Position numbers and translations under genes: made by a program. The notes beneath the pieces are model-generated. The model searched no databases. It was given only the letters and a program-made list of their open reading frames with translations, and had not been told where the DNA came from. From Angiostrongylus vasorum (taxonomy: Eukaryota > Nematoda > Chromadorea > Rhabditida > Metastrongylidae), in the NCBI GenBank assembly GCA_018806985.1, contig JADANN010000443.1, positions 2,967,001 to 3,031,000 on the forward strand: 64,000 bases of DNA, given 5' to 3'. This document shows, one piece after another, positions 21,901-29,489 of this stretch; the first letter of the stretch is position 1, and every line of letters starts with the position of its first letter.

Positions 21901-24858
21901 GAGTGAGGAGACCTCACTAGGAGTTATCCATGAAGGAGGGCAAATACCTGTGGTGGAGATTCTCTACCTCGGATATCTCGAATTTCTGGGTGGAAAATAC
22001 GATCTATCAGATTCCATCATTTCAGTGAAAGAAGGTGACGGTTCGTCGTATCACCAGAATTCACGCGAACAACTGAACTACTATGAGTTAGAGTTATAAG
22101 ACAACAAAGTGATTTGAAAAATTGCTGAAGACAGCAAATTAGAACGGACCATTTCAGTGTGGAGGTTATACTAATTAGGTCATTAATTTGTGTACTACAC
22201 TTCTTATTTTTTTAAATTTGTGGTTGTAAGAAGTGATATGGTGGATATATTATATTTTGTACTAGTATGCATTATTATTTTTTTGACCAAGCGTAGTGTA
22301 CACAGTGATTCAGGTTTAACATCCCAGGTTCCTTACTAGATCAACATATACAAGAAACAAATATCGTGCTTGAGTAGTCATCAACTATGAGTGACTGCAC
22401 TGCTAGGGCGCTTGAGTTCTAAGAAGACTTCGTGCACAGCTCCACCAAATCATTCTGGTTCTCGTGTTTTGTGGAATGCGAGACACGAAATTTACACAGG
22501 TCTCGCCTGGCGTTTCCTCCGCCGACGACAAAGATCTTGGTGAGAACTAAAAAGATAATCATTAAGTGCTTGATGGCGCTAGTCCACTCGTAAAAGAGAG
22601 TTTTCTTGAACAATGTTAAAGCGGAAGGAAGCTGGTAGTTCTATCACATGGATACCCATCACCTAACTGTAAAGGAGAACAATGGTTAGGTTAATTGAGA
22701 CCGATTCCATGCGCACCTATCATTGTTATGTAGTGCAGGCGAGATTGAAATAACATACTGTAAGGAGCTCATCTACAAACTGTTAAGAGGGTCTGTGCTT
22801 GCGTCTGTACTAATCGGTTTCTCTGGCTAGCTGTCGCTGTGAGAGAATTGACAAAGCCAGTTTTTCGATTTGGAGTTTTAATTCGTCACGGCTACAAATC
22901 TCCTCCTCTCCTCTCCTCAAATGGCCTCGACCATTCGCTAGGTTTTCTACACGCTTGCTTGAAGGATTTCACATCCATATGGCCGGAACCCTCGCGCGAT
23001 CTAATTTTGGTTTTTTGTATGCTCTGACTATAACTCTACAAGTCCACAGTCCCAGCGTTCTATTATGCAGTAGAGACGTAGGCTGGTATTTCAATCACGT
23101 TGGGAACTCTACGTCCTACCCACAGAATGCTTGAACGATGTGTTTTATAGTTTATCCAGAACTCACAACGTCTAGCCGTAATAAGCAGCTCAGATCTTCG
23201 AAACCTGTTACATCTTCGGAATCCGGGAGAATACATATAGATAGCGAAACACAGATGGGCAGGTCACATAATAAGAAGAACGGAGTTGGACGAAAAAGAA
23301 AAAATGGAGTGGTCTCGAAGAGAATACAAGCGCCCTCTTGAACGACAAGCTAACAATGCAGGGCGGAGCGTCATCTGTTTGTATTCGCAGATGGAAACGA
23401 TTTCAGGATTACTGAATTGCCTTCATGGTCTTCACCGTATTCGAAGTAGACCATATATGACGACTGGGCGAGAAAGAAGCGATTAGAAAATGTGCTGGAA
23501 CACGCACTGCCAGTGAAGACGCGCAATTTAGGTATCCAAATGAGTAAGGGTATGCTCTGAAAAATTCCCTTAAAAGCAAACATCACTAGGTTCTAAAAGT
23601 CGGAACTTTGCAGTTCTTCAACTCGCAGCTGTTACAGTTTAGCGGAAAAGTGACCGTTTTGCCTGAACATCGGGAGCAAGTGGTTGGTAAACAAGCGATT
23701 AAATCACTGTATTTTCATACATTCTGTCCTTGAGCTGACACCAGATTTTTTGACCCATGTTTTTTGACGATCGGTGACTAACATTATGGGGAGTTCGCCT
23801 TCTTCAAAGCGTGCATTGTTATGTAATTTTATCTTTATTATTCTCTGAATGTTCTGTAGTGTTAACGCAAATCTAGTGTGACAACCAAACCCTAGTCGTT
23901 AAAAAAAGAAGCCCCTTTACCAGAAAAATTAATCTGAGATGAGGCACTAAGTCACGTCTGACAGTGAGGCATTTGTCCTTCCGATACGTTTCTAAGTTTT
24001 TTGAAATTTATTCGAAACGCCTCAACAGCTCTGTTCGTCAGTAAGTTTGACTGAATTGGTAAGTTGGTCATTACCATATTTCGGATGTATTGGTGAAACA
24101 CTTAGGCTACTTTTTCAACAATAAAAAAAGCACCTAGAGAAAAGTACGCACAGTACGTAAAAGCAACACTAGTGATTTCAAATTCGTAGTTCTGATTCTT
24201 CCATAAGACTCGAGATGAAACGAATTCTGAGTGAAATTGGATTATAAAAACTTCTTCGAAGTGTTTCGTTACTCTCTCACCAACTTATTGTTTTAGTAGT
24301 AGCTGAATGCCGATAATAAGCCTAGCGGTAATAACAATATGTTCAGACTTTTTCGTATTATTCCTTACTTGTATTTACTTCTTTTCTTCAGTTTATCACG
24401 TTACTAATAAGCGAAATTGCTTTAAATCCCTTTCTATGCTATAAGTACTTTGTTTTCTTTTCTTTTTTTTTCACTAATCCAGTTATTTGACAGCTTTTCT
24501 TTTCATAACCCTCAGCTTCTATTTTGCTAGCAAAATCGTGGACTGTGAAAACCAAGGTTTTGTTGAAAGTCGTTGGGTTAACCAACAGAGTATAACAAAT
24601 GGTGTCATTTCCGCAAGAAGCTTGTAAAACTATTCGCTTTGTTATTTTGCAATTCGATTTTAATTGGAATGAATGTATGGCTTTCTGGATATCTCAGTTT
24701 CGTTCAGATATTTTATTACTTCTACGTTCATTTGGGTAAGGAGTCGTTTGAGATTTATTTTAGCTTAGGTGTTCAATAAGCTTCTGTTTTAGGGTTTCAA
24801 ACGTCTCCAAACAGAGGAAACGGTTGGGTTCATTAGCGAGGAGTCGGAAAGCGAATGA
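1152..24858 (+). CDS. pamn-1: Peptidylglycine alpha-amidating monooxygenase, bifunctional PHM-PAL, membrane form (spliced gene)
   Basis: PAM makes C-terminally amidated neuropeptides in the secretory pathway: PHM (copper, ascorbate, O2) hydroxylates the terminal glycine and PAL (zinc) cleaves it to the amide plus glyoxylate. Coding exons seen: 1152-1271, 2904-2952, 3067-3216, 10635-10714, 10808-11107, 11205-11308, 14219-14414, 14710-14844, 15993-16109, 16785-16886, 17372-17775, 17911-18081, 20430-20627, 24793-24858, about 729 residues. Order: signal peptide, PHM, PAL, transmembrane segment, acidic tail. All expected metal ligands are visible: [14 protein letters not shown] and EMC for the two coppers, and three PAL histidines (LPHG, LPHD, QPHV). 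Exon phases agree everywhere except at 14844/15993 and 16109/16785, where one nucleotide too many is present at each junction. Sequence error, a non-canonical site or gene decay are possible causes; full conservation of the active site argues against old decay. The symbol follows the C. elegans bifunctional orthologue and is an inference. Confidence 0.93.
1475..1860 (-). repeat. tRNA-like SINE, family B copy in PAM intron 1
   Basis: Minus-strand copy with A box (ATAGCGCAGTGGTAGTG region), B box GGTTCGATTCC-like, a central GTACCGGACTTGTCC and a 3' part ending in CGAGGAAACGAA-like sequence. The open frames on both strands are fortuitous. Confidence 0.65.
2360..2652 (+). repeat. tRNA-like SINE, family A, long copy
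   Basis: The same element as at 24-232 but with extra 5' sequence (GCCTCAGCTTAACTG, CCCAGATCAATCCCGTTGACG) also found at 38137 and, reversed, near 30120. This shows the full element is about 290 bp. Confidence 0.7.
2692..2768. repeat. AT microsatellite
   Basis: Nearly pure (TA)n with short interruptions, directly following the SINE in PAM intron 1. Confidence 0.9.
2904..2952 (+). CDS. pamn-1: PAM exon 2 (PHM)
   Basis: Short 49-nt exon reading [16 protein letters not shown], matching the PHM segment that in other animals reads SDTYFCMSM. Acceptor TTTCAG, donor gtatgc, ends in phase 1. Confidence 0.85.
3067..3216 (+). CDS. pamn-1: PAM exon 3 (PHM, first copper-H ligands)
   Basis: Contains [11 protein letters not shown], whose paired histidines are ligands of the PHM CuH site, then [15 protein letters not shown]. 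The tryptophan-alanine motif before AKN and the cysteines match the family pattern. Donor gtaag, phase 1. Confidence 0.95.
3808..4537 (+). repeat. 73-bp tandem array (about 10 units) in PAM intron 3
   Basis: Nine near-identical head-to-tail units of about 73 bp (TAAGCTCTCACTAGACATAA, then CTACAAGGCGATCCACTGG, then GCAGGTAAAAGCCTACGATC) preceded by one diverged unit. Units differ by a few substitutions and A-run length changes. There are no spacers, so it is a minisatellite and not a CRISPR array. Confidence 0.95.
4930..4970 (-). ncRNA. Hammerhead-ribozyme-like core, PLE arm 1
   Basis: On the minus strand: CTGAAGA, a weak stem II around CGAAAT, then GAAACGTC with AGC pairing to the upstream GCT. 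Stem II is damaged compared with the other arm. PLEs are known to carry hammerhead motifs; activity here is not shown. Confidence 0.35.
5797..5840 (+). ncRNA. Hammerhead-ribozyme-like core, PLE arm 2
   Basis: Reads GCT, CTGAAGA, stem II with loop AAAT, GAAACGTC, AGC. Stem I (GCT/AGC) can pair. There is one extra A between the CUGANGA core and stem II, and stem III is absent except for a self-complementary ACGT, so a dimeric fold would be needed. Confidence 0.4.
5924..6082 (-). repeat. tRNA-like SINE, family A copy next to the PLE palindrome
   Basis: Reverse-complement copy: GATGCTGAGATACTTGCAAAA, then GAACACGCTATTACCC and the TTCACCACCACACCATGCGA A-box complement. Confidence 0.65.
6255..6522 (-). 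repeat. tRNA-derived SINE, family F copy
   Basis: Minus copy of the element whose plus version starts at 36972: tRNA-like head (GTGGTGCAGTGGTTCGAGG), B box, a body with CAAATTGGTACCAGA, and a tail with AGTCGAATG and GCGCATCCCTC-like sequence, ending near GAGAGCTCTATCC. Confidence 0.75.
6523..8090. other. Intronic sequence without recognised features
   Basis: Part of PAM intron 3. I see only AT-rich unique-looking sequence and scattered short open frames with no splice-bounded exon or familiar repeat. Confidence 0.5.
8100..8330 (+). repeat. Degenerate SINE remnant
   Basis: Fragments such as GGCCGGCTGAGCCTCTCATTC, GGTACTAGATTTGTCTTGG and an upstream CGTTCAACAC match the order of blocks in family B and F elements but are strongly diverged. 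Confidence 0.35.
8331..9440. other. Intronic sequence without recognised features
   Basis: Continuation of PAM intron 3. Short open frames at 8706-8891 and 9061-9264 lack splice context and family resemblance. Confidence 0.45.
9450..9682. repeat. TTA/ATT trinucleotide repeat
   Basis: Long imperfect (TTA)n tract. It creates spurious poly-Leu and poly-Ile open frames on both strands and abuts the head of a family B SINE, so it may have grown from that insertion's flank. Confidence 0.9.
9683..10065 (+). repeat. tRNA-like SINE, family B, best copy
   Basis: Head GATAACACAGTGGTAGTGATG (A box), GTTCGATTCCGCCC (B box), a body with CTTGTCTGGGG and GGGAACGCTTCAGCCCGG, and a 3' part GGATGTGAGGAAACGAATG, ending in an A-rich tail (AAAATAAAATAAAAAAA). 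Confidence 0.75.
10100..10440 (-). repeat. tRNA-like SINE, family B, diverged inverted copy
   Basis: Lies head-out next to the preceding copy in opposite orientation. Shows GCAGTCGATTCGTTTCCTCG, then GATGAGAGGCTTGGTTGG and CATTACCACTATGCTACC as reverse-complement landmarks. Confidence 0.6.
10635..10714 (+). CDS. pamn-1: PAM exon 4 (PHM)
   Basis: Completes the AKNAP junction and reads through DGIRYLVLQ. The acceptor TTTCAG and donor gtatga give phase-0 joining to VHYAQPF in the next exon. It follows a 7.4-kb repeat-filled intron. Confidence 0.92.
10808..11107 (+). CDS. pamn-1: PAM exon 5 (PHM, CuH His and CuM His-X-His)
   Basis: Exactly 100 codons. Starts VHYAQPFAG, where the His is the third CuH ligand, and contains [16 protein letters not shown], whose HTH supplies two CuM ligands. 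Ends NPQWPQ before gtacgt. Confidence 0.96.
11205..11308 (+). CDS. pamn-1: PAM exon 6 (PHM)
   Basis: Reads [13 protein letters not shown], matching the GDLLAARC segment of other PHM domains. Acceptor ATTAG, donor gtgggt; ends in phase 2, completed to GSMGT by exon 7. Confidence 0.92.
11309..11910. other. PAM intron 6, first part, no features recognised
   Basis: AT-rich intronic sequence with no splice-bounded open frame or repeat that I recognise. Confidence 0.45.
11915..12258 (-). repeat. tRNA-like SINE, family B copy in PAM intron 6
   Basis: Minus-strand copy with GTTCGATTCGTTTCCTCGCA, TGAGGGTTTTTTCGTCTTC, CTCTGGTACCAATTTTTTGA and the A-box complement CATCAGTACTACTGCAT. Confidence 0.65.
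12259..13715. other. PAM intron 6, middle, unclassified
   Basis: No recognised gene. A minus-strand open frame at 12810-13025 has some coding character ([16 protein letters not shown]) but no identifiable family or splice context. Confidence 0.35.
13722..13895. repeat. Fold-back tRNA-like element
   Basis: Ends are inverted copies of each other (CCACAGTGATACTAAGATAT at the left, ATATCTTAGTATCCTTGTGG at the right) around a tRNA-like middle in minus orientation (GATTCGAACCCGC). Same architecture as 37845-38112. Confidence 0.65.
14219..14414 (+). CDS. pamn-1: PAM exon 7 (PHM methionine ligand, end of PHM)
   Basis: Contains [14 protein letters not shown]; the Met of EMC is the CuM ligand. The second half ([17 protein letters not shown]) is the end of PHM and the short linker to PAL. 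The linker is much shorter than in the vertebrate long forms. Donor gttagt, phase 0. Confidence 0.95.
14516..14600 (+). ncRNA. Solo PLE terminus with hammerhead-like core in PAM intron 7
   Basis: CTGAGGA, AGG-CGAAAT-CCT, GAAACGTC and AGC, followed by TAACACCTCGTGTTTGCT, the same terminal block found in both arms of the 4.9-5.9 kb palindrome. It therefore marks a PLE end without its coding part. Confidence 0.45.
14710..14844 (+). CDS. pamn-1: PAM exon 8 (start of PAL)
   Basis: Forty-five codons with [12 protein letters not shown]. The Arg after FH aligns with the active-site Arg of PAL. The exon ends in a run of six A followed by gtatga, in phase 0, but exon 9 needs phase 2, so the junction has one nucleotide too many. 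Confidence 0.88.
15184..15402. repeat. AT/GTAT microsatellite in PAM intron 8
   Basis: Degenerate (TA)n, (GTATAT)n and (ATGT)n tracts. The Tyr-Ile open frames here are artefacts of the repeat. Confidence 0.9.
15403..15662 (-). repeat. tRNA-derived SINE, family F copy flanked by AT repeats
   Basis: Minus-strand copy, with GATGCGCCACGCATTCGACT at its far end and GGAGGCGTCGTACAACAC-type head sequence. Both sides are AT microsatellites, suggesting insertion into an existing repeat. Confidence 0.75.
15663..15912. repeat. AT microsatellite
   Basis: (TA)n with GTATA interruptions, ending 80 bp before PAM exon 9. Confidence 0.9.
15993..16109 (+). CDS. pamn-1: PAM exon 9 (PAL)
   Basis: Reads [11 protein letters not shown], then [15 protein letters not shown], the equivalent of the first PAL blade. 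Acceptor CTTCTAG. It leaves two bases (AA) before gtatgt whereas exon 10 needs one, giving a second one-nucleotide conflict. Confidence 0.85.
16110..16784. other. PAM intron 9, no features recognised
   Basis: Unique-looking AT-rich intron. The minus-strand frame at 16318-16566 lacks splice signals or family resemblance. Confidence 0.5.
16785..16886 (+). CDS. pamn-1: PAM exon 10 (PAL first zinc His)
   Basis: Reads [19 protein letters not shown], the first zinc-histidine motif (LPHG) of PAL with the NHL-type blade that follows. Acceptor ATCAG, donor gttgag, phase 1, which joins cleanly to exon 11. Confidence 0.93.
16887..17371. other. PAM intron 10, no features recognised
   Basis: AT-rich intron, no repeat or exon seen. 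Confidence 0.55.
17372..17775 (+). CDS. pamn-1: PAM exon 11 (PAL core)
   Basis: Contains [16 protein letters not shown] (catalytic Tyr, disulphide Cys), NLPHDVV (second zinc His) and ADRENGRVQ (catalytic Arg). These NHL-like blades form the PAL six-bladed propeller. Donor gtgggt after DET, phase 0; reading past it runs into a stop at 17910. Confidence 0.96.
17911..18081 (+). CDS. pamn-1: PAM exon 12 (PAL third zinc His)
   Basis: Reads [17 protein letters not shown], then [13 protein letters not shown] (third zinc His) and IFVGDVAKG, ending TLWVFR before gtagga. Phase 0. Reading through the donor adds 19 codons to a stop at 18141, a possible soluble read-through form. Confidence 0.93.
18330..18425 (-). 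repeat. Short repeat with CTGAGGAAG...GAC core
   Basis: Minus strand reads GGCTCTGAGGAAGATGAAGA, then CGTCGGAATGTTAGCCGAAT. A related block is at 33600-33650, both times next to RTE sequence, so it may be an RTE-associated terminus. Confidence 0.4.
18450..20240 (+). mobile_element. Degenerate RTE-type non-LTR retrotransposon in PAM intron 12
   Basis: Multiple frames match RTE endonuclease/reverse-transcriptase polyproteins in order: a [16 protein letters not shown] endonuclease end at about 18455, and a C-terminal segment at 19863 ([17 protein letters not shown], then [16 protein letters not shown]). Many stops and frameshifts; no intact catalytic core. Sits between PAM exon 12 and the cassette exon. 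Confidence 0.75.
20329..20386 (+). CDS. pamn-1: Candidate 58-nt PAM cassette exon giving a soluble form
   Basis: Flanked by a good acceptor (TTTTGTAG) and donor (gtgagc). Exon 12 joins exon 13 in frame without it, so it is not constitutive. If included it reads [19 protein letters not shown] and shifts exon 13 so that a stop occurs at 20462-20464. The product would lose the membrane anchor and end in a short tail with two N-glycosylation sequons (NVS, NYT). Alternative soluble and membrane PAM forms are established in mammals; their existence here is inferred. Confidence 0.45.
20430..20627 (+). CDS. pamn-1: PAM exon 13 (transmembrane segment)
   Basis: Sixty-six codons: a Ser/Thr/His-rich lumenal stem, then a hydrophobic helix ([19 protein letters not shown]) followed by RRQ, a positive-inside stop-transfer signal, and the start of the cytosolic tail ending FDRK. 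Phase 0 at both ends. Confidence 0.88.
20628..21400. other. PAM last intron, first part, no features recognised
   Basis: AT-rich intron; the 20967-21254 minus frame is not supported by splice sites. Confidence 0.45.
21405..21592 (+). repeat. tRNA-like SINE, family C copy
   Basis: A box in AATGGTGCACTGGGTAACAC, B box CAGGTTCGAATAT, then the tail TTTTGCAAATATTTTGGCAT shared with family A, ending near TTGACAATAAACAC. The B box is closest to a genuine tRNA of all the families here. Confidence 0.7.
21690..21762 (-). ncRNA. Hammerhead-like short repeat
   Basis: Minus strand reads CCGGCTCTGAAGATGCCGAA, then GGTGCCAAAACGTTACCC: CUGAAGA core, a possible GCC-containing stem II, an AAAACGTT in place of GAAACGTC. 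Weaker than the PLE copies. Confidence 0.25.
21763..22825. other. PAM last intron, unclassified
   Basis: No gene recognised. The segment 21763-22080 contains broken coding-like text with RTE flavour but cannot be assigned. Confidence 0.35.
22830..23510 (+). mobile_element. RTE C-terminal fragment
   Basis: Frames around 23200-23340 match the C-terminal RTE region typified by GRPPTRW-like text: [19 protein letters not shown] and RWKRFQDY. Heavily frameshifted, no reverse-transcriptase core. Confidence 0.45.
23511..24792. other. PAM last intron, 3' part, no features recognised
   Basis: AT-rich sequence leading to the TTTTAG acceptor of the last PAM exon. Confidence 0.5.
24793..24858 (+). CDS. 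pamn-1: PAM last exon (cytosolic tail and stop)
   Basis: Reads GFKRLQTEE, later EESESE, then TGA. Joined to the previous exon it gives [13 protein letters not shown], which resembles the KGFDRLSTEG trafficking region of vertebrate PAM tails, including a downstream acidic serine cluster. Acceptor TTTTAG, phase 0. No clear AATAAA is seen just downstream. Confidence 0.85.
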   Translation, partial: GFKRLQTEETVGFISEESESE

Positions 24859-25415
24859 CTTTCCTAACTTTTTCATTTTAATATAGTGCCTTTGTATTAT
24901 ATTTCTATCTTGCTCTCACTGGTTAAATTGGCAGGTCTAACAAGGTGGCTAGGGTAAACTCTACTCATTGGCACTCGTTAATTGCATTTCTCCCTGTTCC
25001 TTCAATCTGTGAATTTTGAGCTTCTGTGATTGCTCTGTTGTGATTGGTCCTAACATACAATCAAAATATATCACTTCAATTCCTTATCACTCTGCTCTTG
25101 ATATTTGTTGTCAGCTTGTTACTTTTTGATTTAGTTCCCCACAGGCTTGTATATTTCGACTTTGCAAACCTCGAATGTCCTAGAAATATTTGGTTGTTGA
25201 ATCGTATATGGTAGTTCACTGCATGCATAATTTTAACAAATGCTTTCTAAGTTCATATTACTGTTGTATTTTTGCGTCGTTTTTTCGTCCTTCTCATCTC
25301 AACGGTGCATTTGCATTGAATCCCACAGCAGCTATCTTTTTCATAAAATCATTGTACATATCATTTTCTAGACGATCATATCATTAATTGAGAATGCACT
25401 TGCATGTCGAGTCAT
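24859..25415. other. Region downstream of PAM stop
   Basis: Presumed 3' UTR and downstream sequence. I see no canonical AATAAA within the first 150 bases and no gene. Confidence 0.45.
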
Positions 25416-25421
25416 CTGTTT

Positions 25422-25612
25422 AGCGCAGTGATTAGAGGTGCTCTGCGATACACATGTGGTCATTGGTTCGATCTTGTGCTCCTGGCGAACCAAGTCGTCC
25501 ATCCTTCCCTAGTCGGGACATTGGTGGTAGATTCATCTGGGAGGACTTTATAGATTGGTATTATTGGTGAGGTGCTTGAATTTCAAATATCTGATTCGGA
25601 TGTTATCATCTT
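25422..25612 (+). repeat. tRNA-derived SINE, family F, partial copy
   Basis: Head TTTAGCGCAGTGATTAGAGG, B box TTGGTTCGATCTTG, then TCATCTGGGAGGACTTTATA. The 3' part is missing. Confidence 0.65.
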
Positions 25613-26640
25613 TTAAATATGATTCTATGTTGTACAGTAGTTCACATCATTGTGGAATACGATAAACGTTTTTCGACAACCACGTTATGAATAATATGAT
25701 CAGACAAAGTAAAAGCAAGTTTTTTACGCCACATGTTACCCACACATCATTCAATAATCTGTTTCATTTAATCATATCATGTGAAAGTCTCTAGATTTGT
25801 CCAACATGAGTAAATTGCTTTCAAGTAAACTACAGTGGATGTGGATACGGTCACTAGTGTTAGTGACTCGCCTGGTCTCAATCACATAGAGATCAGTGGA
25901 AAGAGGTAGAATTAGTGATGTCTCATTCTACACGAGATGAGAGTGGATGGAGGTAGGACAACGTATGGGTGCGTAGGTCCATGTATGAACGCACATATTT
26001 CGCCAGATCCAGTCGAATTGCTGGACCACAAGGCTGGAAATTGTATGCACGTTTTTCCCCACAGTCTCTCCCAGTAAATGAACACATCTATGGGAAAACT
26101 CGGTAGGCTACGTATGGGATTTTATACCTGGAAATGGACATAACTACTCTCACCCCGAAATGTGCATAATATTGAACCACTGTTGAGAGTTTTATGAAGA
26201 ATCCAATAACATCTCTAGACAATTCTAAGCTTCCTATATTTGGAAAGTGCTGATCTCCTTAAGAGGCACACGCGCCAATGTCAGAGTCATCCATTGCGGA
26301 CCTGCTGCAGCGGGTTCAACAAGCTAGCTATGACTACATTTACCTAACTGCCAGAGACCAGAATACGCCGCTTATCTAATATTTAATGCCTAAGAAGAAC
26401 CGTTACTCGGAAAATGCGAGAGTAAAGTACTCGGCAAGGTTAGAGTCCCTCGTCGTGACGAGCTTGCACATGGAAATCGACTTATCTGGTCAACTAGCGG
26501 CGTTGGCGGTCAGAGTGATGTGGACAAGCACCTTCTTCAACGACCATAAAGAGAATTGCTGAAAGAATAATATTAAAGAGGAGCGAAGGCAAACAATAAT
26601 GAACGAAGCTGGAGAGCTTAAGGAAGGCATCCATAACGTC
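25613..26640. other. Intergenic sequence, unclassified
   Basis: No recognised gene. 26280-26580 has slightly elevated GC and coding-like fragments in changing frames, perhaps old element debris. Confidence 0.35.
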
Positions 26641-26654
26641 GTCTTTTTTCTATT

Positions 26655-27005
26655 TAGTGCCTACTATTTTTCTTTTTAATGACAGGATATTATAGGGAAA
26701 ATAGCCACAATAACGCTGAGATATTTGCAAAATTCCGGACCGCTGAGGTCTGCGATGGGGACCGAACGCGCTACTATCCTTTCCGGGGGGCTGACGCGTT
26801 CACCACCACACCATGTGAGTCCTTCGTTTCGCCGAACTCTTAGCAGTCAACCATAGGTCAATAATATTGCTGAGAGAATGACGAAACGAAGGATTCGCCC
26901 AGTGTGGCGGTGAACGCGTTAGCCACGAGAAAGGGTGGTAGCGTGTTCGATCCCCCGCCTCACCAGCGGTCCCGAGTTTTGCAAATATCTCAGCATCATT
27001 GTGGC
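26655..27005. repeat. Inverted pair of family A SINEs
   Basis: A minus copy (26655-26835) is followed 25 bp later by a plus copy (26862-27002). Outer ends are inverted: CCACAATAACGCTGAGATAT and ATATCTCAGCATCATTGTGG. The two tRNA-like heads face each other. Confidence 0.7.
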
Positions 27006-27691
27006 ATCCACAACATTGTCACGAGATCCTCAAGTGAGCACTACGAAGCAAGCGACACAGAAGGCTTATAACGGCATTAGGGACGTAGTGAAGATTGCAA
27101 AGTACAACTGGCTCAATGCTTATCTTTTTTGACTATACGATTCTTCCTGTCTTAACCTAAGTCTTGGAAATTTGGACGAAACCTTTTTTGGGGAGGATGA
27201 AAAAATTGTCAATATTATCAAATACGCTATAGAGAAGATGATGCTGATGGCACAGAATAGTCAAGGAAGAGAGGCAATCCAGTGTTTTTTATTATGTCAG
27301 TGATCAAAGATCCAGTGGAGGTGATTCGTCGAAACATATGAAGCGTTTGGACGACGATTGCTCAAAAGACCCGTTGGAATCTGGATCCCATGCGATGTCA
27401 TGCGTACAATGGAAAGGTCGAAGACGAAACAACCGACACGTCAGCTATTGAGAATAAATAGTCCAATAAAAACCTTGTTCTGCTCATAAAGCGAAAGTGA
27501 AAGGATGGCGTTTCGTAAATAAACGATATGTTATCTGGATGGTTCAAGCTAGCAAGATCAACAAGATTACCCCTGACGCCCATAAATATAAATATACGCC
27601 TTGTTAGTGCACGTTTGACTATCTGCCAACTAACGAAAAAAGAATGCGTCGTTTTCTTGTTCAGCAATCGCGAGGTTGTTAAACAGCATAC

Positions 27692-28639
27692 ATTTTTTTG
27701 GCGCAATTGATCCATCTTTTTAGAAATGTTTTGTTGCAGATTGCTTTTCAGCCGCAAGAACTTGTCCAACTCTATCGAACCGGAATGACATGGAGAAATT
27801 TTCTTCCTTTTGAGAGTTGCCGTTTGAGGTCGATCTGGAACCCCGAATATCAGATTCGATTCCGGGAGAGAGAATGAGTGACGGTTTGAGGAATGAATCA
27901 AACTAGCGGCAGATTGATCAGAGAGACGTTTCCTATCAGCGCATGTATTCCATTCGAAGATGTTTTGGTTGTTGTTGTTGTTGTTCTCAGATGTCAAGTC
28001 TTCGTAATCGATTCCTTCATAGGAGGCGTATTCGCCAGAAATGTTATCTTCGATTGACAACGATGGTGGACGAGGCACAGGAATCGTCGGAACGCTGGGT
28101 ATGGACCCGCGATCACAGTTCCACGATGAATGCAGTTGCGGAGAATCATCCTGGGATTGTGGTAGCTGCTGACAGATATCAATGCACGACAATCGATCCG
28201 TCGTCACTCGTGATTGACTGTCGGTTAACTGACTATTCTGTTGCGATTCGGCCGTCGGCTTTTTGGGTGGCGGTGGAGGCGGCGCCAAACGAGGTCGTGC
28301 ACTCCTCCTCCGTAAGATTGCCTTATTTGACGGAGAACACTCCCCACTTGTGGCAACATCAAATGTCGAACACTCATCTGCCGTAGAAACGGAAGCCGTT
28401 GCCGCCGTTCCGACGCCGTCCTCTGAAGAAGTAGTGACACATTTGACGTCGTCAGATGTTCCGCACGTTGGTAATTGCTCTACACCGCTTGTTTGGGTCC
28501 ATGTTACTGAACGTTGCGCCAAATCACGAGGTTTCAACGGAGGACGCGGTTTCGTTGCACCATGACCACTGCGCGATGACGGCTTGGTGATGTCGAGTGT
28601 GGAGACACCGAGTTGCTTCACGGATTCAGTTTTCTGCAT
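27692..28639 (-). CDS. Exon of an unidentified proline-rich, basic protein
   Basis: One long minus-strand exon with coding composition. Using the first in-frame ATG (28639) it begins MQKTESVKQLGVST; the frame is open further to 28784 but without an ATG, so an upstream acceptor is possible. Features in order: KPRPPLKPRDLAQRS, a Thr/Ser-rich stretch, RRRSARPRLA followed by six prolines and KKP, a Gln/Ser-rich part, VPRPPSLSIED, an acidic YEGIDYEDL, an Asn run, NRHSFSLPES, and TATLKRKKISP ending in a basic, possibly helical FLRLKSNLQQNISKKMDQL. It ends at a gtatgc donor, so the gene continues at lower coordinates or the rest is lost. SH3-ligand-like prolines suggest a signalling or cytoskeletal adaptor; that is inference. 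Confidence 0.65.
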
Positions 28640-28973
28640 TACACTAGGCTGCGTTCCAGAAATCAGCGAATTAAAGCCGTTCAGCAGCCTTTCACGTTGC
28701 AAGATCCGGCGACGAGTCAGTGGTGTTCGTATCGCTTGATTGCTTTGAACAAAACGAAGCGCTACTACGGAATGTGGGCGGGGCACCTAGCCAGTGGTAG
28801 TCGGGCGAGATGACCTGTAGCGGATGGTGAACATCACGATCGTGTCGTGTCGCGTACACTCAGTTCAGCAACAAGCGTATATGGTTGACATTCTTAATAG
28901 AACTTTGTTCTGCGAGGCGAAATCCGTTGGTAGTCGTCAAACTTGGGTAATTAAACCAAGTTTTTTAAGGTTT

Positions 28974-29489
28974 TCATTTGCAAGTTTGAGTTTCTGTATT
29001 CGCTTTAACGCCTTCACGACTACGGATACACAAAGGTCTGCCCGTTTCGCCAATATATTCATCTCCGCAATTATTACAAGAGATCAGGTATATCGTACCT
29101 GAACTCATGCAATCACCGTCCCTGCCGTAAGGGCAGATTACGCAATTTGTTGTTTCGCATAGACGGTCATACAGGCGGTTACGAACTAACTGACGACGTA
29201 GAGTAGCCGGTGGTATTTCAACTATCGCTACCGATTCCTCTAGACCTGCCCTTCTTAAGCATCGTTTAATCGCTACGCTTACTTGATCGCTAATAAAGGG
29301 CTGCATAAACGGGACTTTCTTTTGGCCAAGTGTTTCGCTTGGGCGCGTCGCTCTCCTTCTAAACTTATCTCGTGGGGTTACTATTTCGTAGCCATTGGAG
29401 ATGGCTATTTGCCGAGCCAAGTCGCGCGATTCTTCCTTTAGTTCCCCGGTTGTGCACACAGAGGTGGCTGTTCGAAACATCTTTCTCAC
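28974..29489 (-). mobile_element. Penelope-like element, GIY-YIG endonuclease fragment
   Basis: Minus-strand open frame of 171 codons: FRTATSVCTTGELKEESRDL, later [19 protein letters not shown] and [20 protein letters not shown], then the GIY-YIG start ISCNNCGDEYIGETGRPLCI. The pattern (Cys cluster, then IYLISC, then EYIGETGRP) is that of PLE-encoded endonucleases. The reverse transcriptase is absent. Confidence 0.8.

Noticed and set aside
14845..24792. Calling PAM a pseudogene because of the two phase conflicts
   Set aside because: No in-frame stops, full active site and a conserved tail; single-base discrepancies are better treated as unresolved.
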